DNA of 64,000 nucleotides from Plumapathes pennacea (Eukaryota > Cnidaria > Anthozoa > Antipatharia > Myriopathidae). The notes beneath the pieces were generated by a model that saw only the letters and a program-made list of their open reading frames with translations, made no database searches and was not told where the DNA came from. Positions 1-10,754 of the stretch are shown piece by piece. Where the stretch lies: NCBI GenBank assembly GCA_964036295.1, contig OZ038471.1, positions 12,542,184-12,606,183 on the forward strand. The letters are read 5' to 3'. Position 1 is the first letter of the stretch. Each line of letters opens with the position of its first letter. The translations under genes were made by a program, and so were the position numbers.

Positions 1-167
1 ACGCGTCGTTATGACTTTTATGTCATTATAAGCACAAAAAAGTACAGCGAAACACAACGCTCAAGTAGGACAGTTGAACAAGTCATTGTTCACCTCGTAC
101 TTAGTCTTTAGTTGCTTTCATGAGCTTTAGATTTTGGAGCAAATTACCAGTCGGTATATATAATGAA

Positions 168-555
168 ATCTGGCATTGTTCTTTTTTATAAATAGTAAAA
201 TTAAGGACATTAGAACAACAGGTAATGTAACTCCTGTTCTAATCCTAGGGTCACTATGCTTGCTCACTATGTCCAGGACACAACTCCTTGAGTCAGACGG
301 TTCATAATCAGTTAATCGATTATTTTAAAGCTTATGAAGTATATCCCGTGGAAGCAATGTTTCGAGTGCAAGTGATTTTAATTTCTTACTTTACCTTCCC
401 TAAACCGTTTAGTGATTGTTTGTTGTCTAGTGCTGATGTTTTTCGGCTTAGCTTGATTGGCAGTTTACACGGGGCATCATATAGCCCATAGGGCATGCTC
501 AGTCAGTACAAGTTCTTCAGCAGATACTCTCGCACTAAGAGTAGCATTTAGTCAG
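168..555 (+). repeat. Direct repeat, copy 1 of 2 (about 390 bp)
   Basis: This segment matches 1,561-1,933 in the same orientation. Shared stretches include TAATGTAACTCCTGTTCT, GCAATGTTTCGAGTGCAAG and the closing CTCGCACTAAGAGTAGCATT. The copies differ by substitutions and small indels, so the duplication is old. No terminal repeats or coding sequence were recognised; the class is unknown. Confidence 0.75.
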
Positions 556-1224
556 AACTGCAGCGAGGAAATTCCCCTGACATACCATCTCTGCGCAGTG
601 AAGCTGCGCTCGGCTAGACTATTCAATTTGTCCAGGGGACAGACTTTCACTAATAGGCTGAACCGGGGCAGAACGAAATTTATGATGTAAACTTTGCACC
701 ACTTTCAAATAAAAGAGATGTGTTGTTTGCTCTCTATAAACTTGTCGGAACTTGCTCTGGGAGACTAACTTGGCGACTGTTTTGTATGAATACTGACAGT
801 AGATGATGCGGAGAGTATATTACAATTCGAATGCTAGTGATGTGGCTGAGGGGAGCTGGCACGTATCAAGGGTATCATGAGCCGGATCCATATGTTCTTT
901 TGTAGTTATTCTCTTTTTTTTTTGGTACACGCGCCATGTTTTTGCCAACATTCACGCGGGACTGAATCTCGGCTCATTATGTATTCACTTTTAAGCGAGA
1001 TGGCTGGCCTAATACCATTTTTACTGGCTTTTATTTTGAACAATGCTTTCAATGTCAAGGCAGTGAAGTACGAGGATGCCGCTGACAGAAAACACATTCC
1101 AGTTTCTCGGCCGCGAAGCGCAACGTATTTTTCATTATAGGGGATTGGGGGTGGGGCATGTCCGGCCTTTGCTTGATTCGTTACCGTTTAATCATAAACA
1201 ATTTGGGCTTTATATCAGCAAATT

Positions 1225-1254
1225 TCACAGGGTTTTGTTTTTCGTTTTGTTTTG

Positions 1255-1285
<31 letters not shown>

Positions 1286-1340
1286 GTTTTGTTTTGTTTT
1301 GTTTTTGTTGTTGTTGTTTTTTTTTGGGGGGGGGGGGAGT
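1225..1340 (+). repeat. TTTTG microsatellite followed by poly-G
   Basis: An uninterrupted run of TTTTG/GTTTT units is followed by TTG units and then a run of about 11 G. On the minus strand it translates as a Lys/Gln/Asn-rich artefact. Confidence 0.95.
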
Positions 1341-1560
1341 AGAGAGGAGGCCGCCCAAGTAAATTCGACTTAGGTTGGTTAGTTTTCTTGCAAAAAGAAA
1401 AACTCGAAAAGGAGAAGAACAAATAGAGGGCGGAAAATGATGAAAGAGAAGGAGAAACTTCGAAGACAACAAAAACAAGCGACTAACTGACGACAGAGGA
1501 GAAGTCAGAAAAGATCACTCATTCACTTGTTGATAAGTCCAAGCAGCAGTCCAATATCAC

Positions 1561-1933
1561 GGAATCTGGCGATGTTTTTTATAACCAGTAAGCTTAAGGA
1601 CACTAGAACAACAGATAATGTAACTCCTGTTCTGATCCTGGGCTTGCTTGCTCGCTATGTCCAGCATACAACTCCCTGGGTCAGAGAGCTCATAACCAGT
1701 TACTCGATTTCTTTTAAAGCTTATGCAGAGGCAATGTTTCGAGTGCAAGTGATTTTAACTTTTATTTTATCTTCGCTAAACCGTTTATTGATCGTTTGTT
1801 GTATAGTGATGTGTTTCGGCTCAGTTTGATTGGCAGTTGACACGCGGCATCATATAGCCCATAGGGTATGCTCAGTCAGTACAAGTTCTTCAGCAGATAC
1901 TCTCGCACTAAGAGTAGCATTTAGTCAGAACCC
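1561..1933 (+). repeat. Direct repeat, copy 2 of 2
   Basis: Same repeat as 168-555. It ends at the same point (TAGCATTTAGTCAGAAC), after which the flanks diverge. The common right boundary suggests two insertions of one dispersed element, or a local duplication. Confidence 0.75.
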
Positions 1934-2149
1934 GGGCAAAACCACAAAGTTCTTTGAAGAAACTAACTAATGAAAGGATCCATTTTATAACGCATTCCTT
2001 CAGTTTCAAAATATAAAACAGCCGCTCAAGGAACAAAAGAGGTTCTGATTACTTCATTTGAACTTGGCGGCGTCGTTTTGCCAAATTGAACTGACGGCGA
2101 AAATGCCAAGATTGCTAATGTCGGATGAAAATAGTAAATTTAATCGTGT

Positions 2150-2795
2150 CAAAGAGATGCCCAAGGGATTATTAAATTATTCCGCCATAAAAGAAAACAA
2201 CAACAACAACAACAACTACAAAGGTTTCTTTCGGCGAAATTAGAGTAACACAAAGCCAGTTTCGGGAAACTGGGTACGAAAAATATCATGAGCCGACGAT
2301 CAACGGCAGCGGTTTATCTTGGGACAGTATAAATTCAAGATGGCGGAAGGAATGCAACTGTTCGATCTTATGACATTTCTGGCCTTACAGAAGAACGAGA
2401 CCACGGCCAAATTGCTACCTGTGATTAATATGACCTGGGAAAGCTCTCTTTAAAGACCGGGTTATCAAAAGCTTCGCGCATTTTGATATGTACAAGGATG
2501 AAAAGTCATCGTCCGAGAAATGAGAATCGAATCCATTTTCAATACAGAACAGGGGAGTAAGTGGCGAGTGTCGGAGCGACTGGAAGCGACCTGGAATTGC
2601 CACAACGACAAGAAAATACACGTAGAAACAAGGTATGTAAGTCTCGGCTTTATTACTCCGTAAAATTCGAGTTTAGTGTATGTTCCATATAACGTGCAAT
2701 TCATTAAGTAAAAGCCAAAAGCAATGCTTGGTTACCTCACAGACAGCCCAGGCTTCAGGGGTCTGTCTGTCTGTCACGCAGTGATATGTGATACC
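2150..2795 (+). repeat. 640-bp dispersed repeat, copy 1
   Basis: Matches 20,861-21,495 in direct orientation, including an internal CAA-rich tract, AGTATAAATTCAAGATGGCG and a GTCTGTCTGTCTGTC block. The sequence after the repeat differs because copy 1 is followed at once by the 1.5-kb element at 2,802. Comparison with copy 2 (GATACCTTTGTTATTATG) shows the pre-insertion state. No coding potential was recognised. Confidence 0.85.
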
Positions 2796-2801
2796 CTTTT
2801 T

Positions 2802-4315
2802 GCTCGCGGGGTGTGGCCCCGGCGAGCTTAAAAATGGAGTTTTTTTTCTTCTGGGTCGAGAATCAGCACACGGTGATTGGTTCATATGATCACGTGATAT
2901 GCGATGACGTAACCGCCGCCCGGTTGGCTCAGTTGGTTGAGTGCCGGTCTTTCGTGCGGGAGGTCGCGGGTTCGAACCCCGGCCGGACCAGCACTCAGGG
3001 TCTTAAAATAATTGAAGAGAAGATGCTGCCTTTGTTTCTAACAGCAGATGGTAAGATCTTCACTTGGCTCGGCTGACTACGTAAAATGGCGGTCCCGTCT
3101 CCCTATACTTCTATACTTGATGACAGGGGGACGTAAAAGAACCACTGAGGACGTAAACAAATCTCTGGCAGTGACCACCCCCAGTGCCTGTTTTCCACAG
3201 TAATATGGCGAAGTCAAATTGTCGCTGAAAAGCCCCTTGAGGGGAGCATCAATAAAAATATGTATGTATGTATGTAATTGACTTCGCTAAACAACTCAAG
3301 ATGTGGCCAGTGAATTGCTCGTTACTTGTGTGTAAAAGTTAACTGCATCCCATCCAAACTCAACACCATTGGGCTCTGTGGAACATGCACGGATAAATTG
3401 GATTTTAGGGAACGATTTTGGCTTGCGTTCTTTAGTTCACCGCGGAAGCTTTGAGAATAGCCGTAAACTAAATGTTTGATGGATACCGCTCGGGGATTGC
3501 AAATTTCTCTGTCGCCGCTAAATATTTAGTCCCGACGAAACTTTCTGTGGCGGCACGAAATACTTCTGGGAAGATAACAGGCCGAAAACGGAAACCAAAG
3601 CTACGATGAGCTTTAGCCGCAAAACAATGGCGATTTATGCTTTACTTTGTACATGACATCTGTTGCCTCATAAAATTCTTCTGCTTATCGTACTTTGCCT
3701 GTTGAAATGTTTCTTTCATTCGATCATGTAGCCTTTGTTTCGCAATGGTCATTGTATACCAGATATGAAAAATACACCGAAATAGTCCTGAGCATTGAGT
3801 TTGCAGTTCACAAATGACTGAACACACTGTGAACAAAACCGCAATAATACTGACGTAAACAAGTGTCGTGTTACATTCCTCGCTTGTTACAGAACACGAA
3901 AACTCGAAAGCCTGATAGAAGAAACGTATTCAGTTAATAAAAGAAAACACAAAAGTATTGAAGCGAAGGCTGGATTAATCGTGGCCTCTCGTTAGAAATA
4001 AGAGTCGCAGTCAAACTGTCAAAAATCAATTGTGCATAAAAAGATATGTCACGCATTCTCAAAATGCAGGGTCGCTCAACCTTTAAGAAGCAAGTGTATG
4101 AGTGTTGTAATGATAATTTATAGTTTAATCAGGTTTCATTTGAGCAAGGTGTCAACAGCCAAGTTCTCTATAACTGTGTGATATTTTTCTGGTGAGAAAC
4201 TGGAAGTCTCTCTTGGGAGTTCCACTCTTGTCCCTACTTTCCATTTTAGTATATTCTGGTCTCGACGCAACTCACGCCGCGAGCTCACTGGCAATGCCAG
4301 TCTAGTTATTTCGAA
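2802..4315 (+). mobile_element. 1.5-kb unclassified mobile element, copy 1
   Basis: Starts GCTCGCGGGGTGTGGCCCC and ends near GCCAGTCTAGTT. A second copy in reverse orientation occupies 23,222-30,545 once the Ty3/gypsy insertion is removed (about 1,495 bp). Both copies share the same two ends, while their flanks differ, so this is a transposed unit. The ends share GCTCGCGG in inverted orientation (near 2,803 and near 4,285), a weak terminal similarity. It contains a tRNA-like region with pol III boxes (2,917-2,990) and a 64-codon minus-strand frame at 3,642-3,836 with no recognised domain. No transposase was found, so it is probably non-autonomous. The class is not determined. Confidence 0.75.
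2917..2990 (+). repeat. tRNA-like SINE head with A and B boxes
   Basis: Box A-like TGGCTCAGTTGG lies at 2,925-2,936 and box B-like GGTTCGAACCC at 2,969-2,979, the spacing of an internal pol III promoter. The segment ends GGCCGGACCA. The acceptor-stem halves do not pair well, so it is not a functional tRNA gene. The similarity continues about 300 bp downstream to an ATGT repeat near 3,260-3,276, the usual layout of a tRNA-derived SINE with a simple-repeat tail. The same unit is at 30,055-30,422 on the minus strand. Confidence 0.75.
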
Positions 4316-4649
4316 AAACATAACCGTTGGTGATTATAAAGAAATGTATGCCTGGGTATTTTGGTCATTCGCTGAGCGGTAGTCTTCGGGATCTAGTGAA
4401 ACTAAAAAGTGGCTAAATAAGTTTAGGGACCGCTCTTTTATTACGTCCCTGGGGGGAGGCGATGGTTTTCTAAAAATTCTGTTGTCAGAACTTTGCACCC
4501 CCACCGTAATTTTCAGTTCTAAATTTAGATACCCACCTTCAATTGCAATTTTAAAAAAGTACACTCCCCCTCCCCACCCCCACCCTGTAAAACCATCCAT
4601 CATTTTACAATAACACGTCAGTTTCTCGCTTTGTGATTGGCTAATTTTC

Positions 4650-5115
4650 ATTATCAATAAGAGGACAGACACATAAAATCGAGTGCTGACGACAGTGATT
4701 TGGACGAAGAAGGTGAATTCAGCTTCAATTTTACCTCAGTTCTTGCAAGTGACATTCGGCATTTGAAGTAGAGAACCAGAAGTGTTCAGAGGCGAATTTC
4801 CTTGAGCTTTGTCTTGAAATTGTCGAGAAAACCGCAGCAGAAAAGCGTCTAGTTTTATTTCTTTCCAACTTCTTTGACAAAATTTTCTTTTGCACGCGCA
4901 AAATGCTCACGTCAAACTGTCACTTTTTGGCCAATGAAATGTCTTGAATTTCAACCTCGACCAATTAGAAAGCGGGAAAAGTTGTTGACAACATTTCGGT
5001 CAAATCGAACAAAATCCAGTTTTCTTGCGTATTTTCCCCGCGTCGTCGCTTGAGTTTTGTTATTGTAAAAAACAAATTGACGCCAGTTTTTTATGTGTCT
5101 GTCCTCTTTTTGATC
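4650..5115. mobile_element. MITE-like element with AAGAGGACAGACACATAAAA termini
   Basis: About 36 bp at the left end (containing AGAGGACAGACACATAAAA, near 4,660) recurs in reverse complement at the right end (near 5,090-5,113). The interior has no open frame of note. A third copy of the terminus follows at about 5,185-5,215 and forms the adjacent hairpin. Confidence 0.65.
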
Positions 5116-5227
5116 ATGAAACGCGTCATAACATTGTCATAAAGTTGAAAAACTTTTTGACAATGTTATGACGCGTTTCATGATCAATAAGAGGACAGAC
5201 ACATAAAAAACTGACGTCAATTTGTTA
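5070..5227. repeat. Long near-perfect hairpin, arms about 75 bp
   Basis: The sequence from about 5,070 to 5,147 is repeated in reverse complement from about 5,150 to 5,227, with only a few mismatches and a loop of a few bases. It amounts to two MITE termini placed head to head. Confidence 0.85.
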
Positions 5228-5596
5228 ATTGGAGAAGGGCCTGGGAACAACGCTTGGTTACATAGATTTTAAAATGGCGTCTACCGTGATCAAAGGCGTA
5301 TTAAACGAGGCAGACATTTCTTTGAATTGGCAAGAGAAAAGGTCAGACGTTGGACAAAAGCTCACGGAAGCTCACGAAACAAAATAAAATACTACAATAT
5401 CATAAACAAAATTAAATACTACAATATTTAAAAGTATCACTCCTCAAATGTATTCATTACCTTCACCAACAGCATTCTGTAGCCCTTGGGCATCTCTGTC
5501 TATCTCAGGATTACAGTCAACTTTCTGGGGTCTTGGCATTAAATCAAATTACAACATACAACTAATGAAAAACGATTTGGTTCATGCTACTAGCTT

Positions 5597-5893
5597 TCAT
5601 GCCAGTGCTACGGTAATGTGAGTACTTACATCCAACCTTTCACCCTCTGGAGAAATGACAAAGACATAATTGTCCCAACTGAAATCCAAAAACACATCCT
5701 CTTTATCCTCTGTCCCATCAGATTCCGTAAAAATTATCACGTTTGACTCGTGCAGGATATTAAATTTTGCCTTTGCTGCAAACACAAACGGCATACAGTA
5801 CCTCAACCCAAAGTTTGATCTAAATACTATAAACTTCATAAAAGCTGGTAATTTCACCCACCAGATCTCACAAATTCTTCAAAGCAGCATGCT
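5597..5893 (-). CDS. Exon-like open frame, function unknown
   Basis: On the minus strand an open frame of about 85 codons is bounded by a plausible acceptor (AG just upstream of ATTTGTGAGATC, near 5,885) and a strong donor (AGGTTGGAT then GTAAGT, near 5,625). The conceptual peptide contains WWVKLPAFMKF and LDFSWDNYVFVISPEGERLD, a composition typical of a folded protein. I do not recognise the family. It lies inside the repeat-flanked segment 4,430-6,420, so it may be a captured host exon or part of an unrecognised element gene. The splice boundaries are guesses from motifs only. Confidence 0.3.
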
Positions 5894-8189
5894 TTGACTG
5901 CCTTTCTTTTGCTTCTTTGTGTATTCCATACCTTTTAGGTCGACATTTTTTATTGGAAATGACTGCTGACCGTAGAAAACAAACTTGTTCCCAGGCCCCT
6001 CGTCCCACGTCAGCTTTCATCTGGTCGTGTGGATATACTTTCTGTTGATATTTTTATTTGCCGCTGATATTTTTGGTACCTTAGTTGCACATTATCTTAC
6101 CTCACTCCAAACGTCAGCTTGTTGCAATTGCTGAAATGAAAAAAAAAATTGGGGGTAAAGAAGGGAAGAGAAAAGAAGGGAAGGTAGAAAACTCTGACAT
6201 GACCAAGGGTCACTCGGGAACAAAAACCAGTTGCAACAAAATTAAGACATGAGCTAACTGCATAAATACCCTTTCCATTTCTCTGGTAGAACTGCTGGTT
6301 CATCTAGAGAGTATAGCCCAACTCGCTTAAATGATGTCAATTCGGTAGCGAAATGATGCTAACTTCCATCAATGTGTCCGCACATCAATCACTGACTGTC
6401 CGCACACAACCAACCAGCAGACTCGGCAATTAAACATATTTAGCCACTTTTTAGGATTAAGACTGCCATTTGGCGAAGACTAAAATCCCCATACATTTCT
6501 TTATAATCATTAATGGTCATGAGTATCACTATACTGCGAGGGTCTGAAGAAAGACGGAATTGTGCAGTCATGTGAAAACAGCATTTCCGAACGTTTTCTG
6601 GTATTTCCGGACATTTGCATATCCAGTCCAGGTGATTATTACGTTTATGACATACAGAATCTTAAAATCTATCTTCTTTAGATAGGAGGCTAAGGTTTCT
6701 ATAAGAAGTCTAATACACTGGCTACATTTTCTTTCATTACAATTATTTAATATGAAAGACAACAAATCTGAAAATGTATCTTTCTGCTGCTGTGCGTAGA
6801 ATAGACAAGCTTGCTTGGTTAATGTGAAATAGAATGGGCTGGAGGATTTCAGTCTTCTCTCAGTTTTATCAGCACCTTCTCTCCTCTCCTCTATCTCCTC
6901 TTATAACCTGCGCAGTCACTTGCCTATTGCTTTTACAGGATATAAAACGTTGCTTGATACCAGTGAGGAAGACTGCAAACTACTCTGTTTACAAGACGAC
7001 GATTGTGTGACTGTACAGCATATCCGTCCTCTCGCATACTAAGCGGAAAAGCGATCACCTTTAGACACTGTATCCACTCACATACTCAAGTCATAAGCTC
7101 AGAGAAGTTTCTAAAGAATCATTTAATTCCCTTACCAACAGCTGATGCGACCACTTTGTATTGTTTACAACAAAAAGTTTATTTTAACTCGGATTTACAG
7201 AGTAATTATCAACAAGTTAATGTTTTCGATAAATCATGAGCTACTATGAGCAGTAGAAATGAAACTGACATTCAAGTAAAAACGTTTACTTCGTAAAAGG
7301 AAACTCCAAACTGTATATATAGCAACATATAATTACAAAACGATATTAAACGATAGTAATTGTTACAACAGAGCGGTTTTCGGATGGCTGTGGAAAGTAA
7401 GCGTGTGCATGATTGCTTTGGTTTTGCATTTGTTACGCTTTTAGTTTGATCCAAAGTTTCGTGGCATTTTTAACCAATCGGGATCAAGCATTCTCGCTAA
7501 TTGATGTCTTCTTCGAAGTAAAACCAGTAACACACTTGTTGTTTCTTGCTGGCTAAAAGTGTTTTCCTACAGCTTTTTTGATTGGCGTTTGTAACATTAC
7601 CTTGGTTGTGGTTTTACGAAAGTCTTCCGAAAACTGCTCTAATATTAATAATGACTTGCGGGTTGTCAAAAGGTGAAAAACGTGCGCCAGCTCGGGTGTG
7701 AATTAAATTTGAGTTCGACCAAAGGTAACGAAAGTAACCTCAAGTTAAAACGAGTTTACCTAAGTGGGAAGCCGCATGCTAGTTACCAGGCTCATTCTCT
7801 ACCTCGCGTTGAGAGAATATCCCGGGAGCAACGGTGCGAGTAACCTGTTTGTTTCTTTTCCCAGGCGTTAGCTGGTTGCTACGGGAGACGCCAAAGGGTT
7901 CGTCAAAATCTGAAGAGTTGGTGACGAGCTGACCAATCAAGGGGCTAGGGAGATGGACGCTTTCACGAACCTTGCGAATGCGCAAACAATGGAGTAGGCA
8001 ATCACGTAGGTACTATTGAACAGGGTGGGGTAGATGGGGGATTTTTGCACAAGACAAAGACAGCCAACACAATCCTGTAATAGCGGACTAAAAAAACGTC
8101 CCGTGGCAAAATGGAAAAGTTATGCAATTAGATGTAAAATTAAAATAATCTAATCTAGCGTTTACTTCATTCTAAAGAGATAACAGGGT

Positions 8190-8335
8190 TTGCATGGTCG
8201 CGGAAAGTCATGAAATTTGAAATTTTGTATTCCAGGCTTGGAAAAGTCATGGAATTTAGGAACAAGTGTTCAAGTCATGCAAAAAGTCATGGACTTTTGT
8301 GCCCATGGTTCTGTGTGAACCCTGGATATGTACCT
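8190..8335 (+). repeat. Short dispersed repeat with AAGTCATGGA-type units
   Basis: Contains several degenerate internal units: GAAAGTCATGAAATTT, AAAAGTCATGGAATTT, AAAAAGTCATGGACTTTT. It ends in GTGTGAACCCTGGATATG. It looks like a non-coding dispersed repeat. No second full copy was found in the window, so the dispersed nature is inferred from the internal units. Confidence 0.5.
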
Positions 8336-8883
8336 CTATTTCCCTCCAGAATCGTATGGGAGCCTATAGTCGCGAGCGCGGAAGAGTACGATGCTCGGGG
8401 AATGGGACTTCACTTGTAACAAGGCTCCCGTAATATGATTTTGACGAGAAAAGGAGGGACTGGTTGCAATCTTTTCAAAAGTTTAGATGCCGGACTTTCC
8501 ATGACCCGAATCAATGCAAATAAGCAAAAGCCACTGTTTGAGCTAAAGTGCACCGCGTTCGGCTCATAAAAGTTTGTCGCCTGAGCTGGGCCTCCTATGT
8601 AAGGCATAGGTGCTTGAATGTGAATCAGTAGTTGTTAATATAATAATGTTTGTAATGTTCTGGATTGACATATGTCTAAAGTACCATAACTCAGTTGTAA
8701 TTTGAACTGAAAAACTATTAAGGAGTGCAAAAAGTATTTTGCAAATAATACATGACAGAAGCTTTACCTAACAATAATCGGCCCAATTAGTATTAGGTAC
8801 CCCCTTCATTCACAAAAGAAGTTGATACTTCTTAGTGTTTGCACTGGTTATTTGACTAAGTCATACAGCACTACATCGTGGGC

Positions 8884-10359
8884 TCATGACTTACGGAAAG
8901 GAGCGACATCGCCACCGATCAGGACAAAGGGAGCCCAGTAACAGGGATGATCGAACCTCGTGTCGCCTCTCATGGCTGTCATGGCGTTATGGAGTGCTTC
9001 ACTTGCTCTTTTTCCTTCAGTCAGATGCTCGTAGAACTCCTTCATGAAGAACACGGTGGCCTCGTCGCTAATTGCCCAGAGCGACACGAGAACTGCCCGA
9101 GCTCCAGCTCCGAGGAACGCCCGAGCGATGCCGACTACTCCTTCACCTCTGACTTCTCCACGGCCGCTGTGACAACAACTGAGCACAACCAGTGATGCCC
9201 TCATGCACTTGCCTTCAAGATCGGATATAGCCAACATGACATTTTCCTTGGTTTTCCTTGTACCAGGACTTGGGGCAAACAAGATCTCTCCCCTCTCACT
9301 ATCACCATGAGCCGCAATGTGGATTAAATTGGCACTTTCAAATTTTTCCAAGAATTTTAGTTTGGTCGCATATCTCCCAGTGAAGATCTGACCGTTAATG
9401 TGACCAGCAACTGCTTTGGCTTCCAGTTTTGCATTTTTTAGTCTGGGCACAGGGATTGTCTTTCCGTCCTTCTCAATGTAACCCACCTCTGGATCTCCGA
9501 TGATCAAAGGACGGGCTGCACCTTCTGGGTCCTGCGGATGCTCTAAGATCGTTTTCGCTGTTGCTAACGAGGGTACCAGTCTTACTCGCAAGGTTTCTAC
9601 CACGTAGCGTCCGTTTTCGTCCATCAGAGCGGCGAATGGAACCAAAGCGATATGGCCGTCGGGCACGATGACAACAGATGATCCTTTTAAAAGCTGAAGC
9701 ACTGGGTTAAGAAGAATCTGATGCAGTTCTTTTAGCACACTGTTCAGCTCCGCTTCTTTGTCCGAGAAGGAAATTTCTGCCTCACTGCTAGACGGCGTTT
9801 CAGTTGGTTTTTGGTCAGTTTGAGAAGTATCAAGAGGGCGAGCTTGACCTCCAGATAGATGTAAACTAAAAGGCATTGCTAAAGACTGCATTACGAGTCT
9901 GGTATCGTTCTTAGCCTGTTTTGAAACTTCTTCTGGATAAAGAAACGATAACGAGCGGTCTTCACAATCAATGGTGCAACCAGATCTTAGTAAACCCATG
10001 GCCTTCTTAATCAGTGAGTCTAAATTTGTAAGTTTTGAAACTAGACTGTCCTCCAACGAATGTTTCTGAACTTGCAGTGGAGCATTCGCGTTAACTTGCG
10101 TCTGGACATTTCCACAGGGCTGTATCACCCACCTAATGATTCTATCGCCCACGCCGAGTCCATAGAAAAGGACTGTATCACTCAGGGCTTTGACCACCTC
10201 AAGAATTTCACTTAGTTCCAAACATTTGCTTGTAATGACGTCAGCTCGACGGATACGATGACTGGTAAGCATAAGTTGTGCCAAGGCTTTCGAGCGTCCC
10301 CTTTCAGCAATAACGAGAGCTTCTTCGTTCTTGTCTTGGAGGAGGAGAATTCGGATCAT
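8884..10359 (-). CDS. TPR-CHAT protein, C-terminal CHAT protease part
   Basis: This 491-codon frame holds the C-terminal half of a TPR-CHAT protein. CHAT domains are caspase/separase-like cysteine protease folds. The predicted catalytic His is in IHIAAHGD (residue about 351) and the Cys in VVLSCCHSG (residue about 395), followed by the usual [22 protein letters not shown] segment. The domain runs from about residue 205 to the end, and the stop is at 8,884-8,886. The first 30 residues ([20 protein letters not shown] and onward) resemble the helical linker seen between TPRs and CHAT in this family. The ATG at 10,357-10,359 is not a natural start: it lies in the CATCAG target duplication of the 6.7-kb transposon. 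The N-terminal part is the TPR frame at 17,087-19,174, and the two are in the same frame once the transposon and one duplication copy are discounted. As arranged, it would need a new promoter or splicing across the element to be translated. Confidence 0.9.
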   Translation of the reverse strand: MIRILLLQDKNEEALVIAERGRSKALAQLMLTSHRIRRADVITSKCLELSEILEVVKALSDTVLFYGLGVGDRIIRWVIQPCGNVQTQVNANAPLQVQKHSLEDSLVSKLTNLDSLIKKAMGLLRSGCTIDCEDRSLSFLYPEEVSKQAKNDTRLVMQSLAMPFSLHLSGGQARPLDTSQTDQKPTETPSSSEAEISFSDKEAELNSVLKELHQILLNPVLQLLKGSSVVIVPDGHIALVPFAALMDENGRYVVETLRVRLVPSLATAKTILEHPQDPEGAARPLIIGDPEVGYIEKDGKTIPVPRLKNAKLEAKAVAGHINGQIFTGRYATKLKFLEKFESANLIHIAAHGDSERGEILFAPSPGTRKTKENVMLAISDLEGKCMRASLVVLSCCHSGRGEVRGEGVVGIARAFLGAGARAVLVSLWAISDEATVFFMKEFYEHLTEGKRASEALHNAMTAMRGDTRFDHPCYWAPFVLIGGDVAPFRKS

Positions 10360-10362
10360 CAG
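10357..10362. repeat. Target-site duplication CATCAG, left copy
   Basis: The six bases directly outside the left TIR equal the six directly outside the right TIR (17,111-17,116). On the minus strand it reads CTG ATG, two in-frame codons (Leu-Met) of the TPR-CHAT gene. Confidence 0.92.
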
Positions 10363-10722
10363 TATGGTGGCCCATTGTTATCATAGTAAAATTATATACA
10401 AAGTCATTAAAATAGATTTAAATACCTTTAAAAAAATAAGTAAATTTAAAAAAAGCCAAAAAAAACAAATTAATTTGATAAAGAAATAGAAATAAAAATA
10501 AAGTAATTTAAATTAAAAGTTAAAATTAAAAATAAATAAAATGTTTTCAAAAAAAAAAAAAACTGGAGTAAAAAATCCGAATGAAAAAAATGCAACCAAA
10601 AAAAAGCTAAGTGAAAAACGAAAACGAAATCGATTTTCACATGTCCAACATGGCCCAGCGTTATCAAAGCCCGCACTACATCAGGACAGCGACGGTCACT
10701 GACGTCACGTACCGTAGCCTGG
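10363..10722 (+). repeat. Left terminal inverted repeat (about 360 bp)
   Basis: Matches the reverse complement of 16,941-17,110 (outer part) and 15,418-15,601 (inner part). The inner portion is the best conserved, for example CACATGTCCAACATGGCCCA and CCGCACTACATCAGGACAGC. A very A-rich block (10,430-10,605) lies in the middle. A perfect CRE palindrome TGACGTCA is at 10,700-10,707, 48 bp upstream of the kinase start codon. The repeat is therefore likely to carry the kinase promoter. Confidence 0.88.
10700..10707 (+). promoter_or_regulatory. CRE-like TGACGTCA in TIR, upstream of kinase
   Basis: A perfect 8-bp CREB/ATF palindrome lies at the inner edge of the left TIR, just before the kinase start. 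The matching place in the right TIR (about 15,427-15,440) reads CACGTGACATCGTGACC, with an E-box CACGTG instead of an intact CRE. A functional role is inference. Confidence 0.35.
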
Positions 10723-10754
10723 AAGCCTCATCGCACGTGGTTTATCAAACAGCA

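Larger units (their letters stand above)
1..2149. other. Gene-poor, repeat-containing stretch
   Basis: I see no supportable gene here. The stretch holds a degenerate direct repeat of about 390 bp (about 168-555 and 1,561-1,933, annotated separately) and a TTTTG/poly-G simple repeat at 1,225-1,340. Short open frames in this part have no recognisable domain, and several are simply translations of the simple repeat. Confidence 0.6.
4321..6530. mobile_element. Inverted arms of a split MITE around a 2-kb insert
   Basis: The arm at about 4,321-4,430 contains GATTATAAAGAAATGTATG and AAAAAGTGGCTAAAT. The arm at about 6,420-6,530 is its imperfect reverse complement. A compact 165-bp copy of the same foldback unit, with the two halves nearly touching, is present at about 21,507-21,672. 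Copy 1 is therefore best read as a MITE opened by about 2 kb of inserted DNA, or as a longer relative of the compact form. Confidence 0.6.
4316..8880. other. Repeat-rich gap with one exon-like frame
   Basis: Contains a pair of about 110-bp inverted arms (4,321-4,430 and 6,420-6,530), a MITE-like unit (about 4,650-5,115), a long hairpin (5,070-5,227), one exon-like frame (5,597-5,893, minus) and a degenerate repeat rich in AAAGTCATGGAATTT-like units (8,190-8,330). Between about 6,540 and 8,140 I see nothing further that I can support. Confidence 0.55.

Noticed and set aside
1215-1478. Lys/Gln/Asn-rich minus-strand frames
   Set aside because: Translation of the TTTTG simple repeat.
2917-2990. 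Functional tRNA gene
   Set aside because: A and B boxes are present, but the acceptor and anticodon stems do not pair; the same unit is repeated with a SINE-like body and tail.
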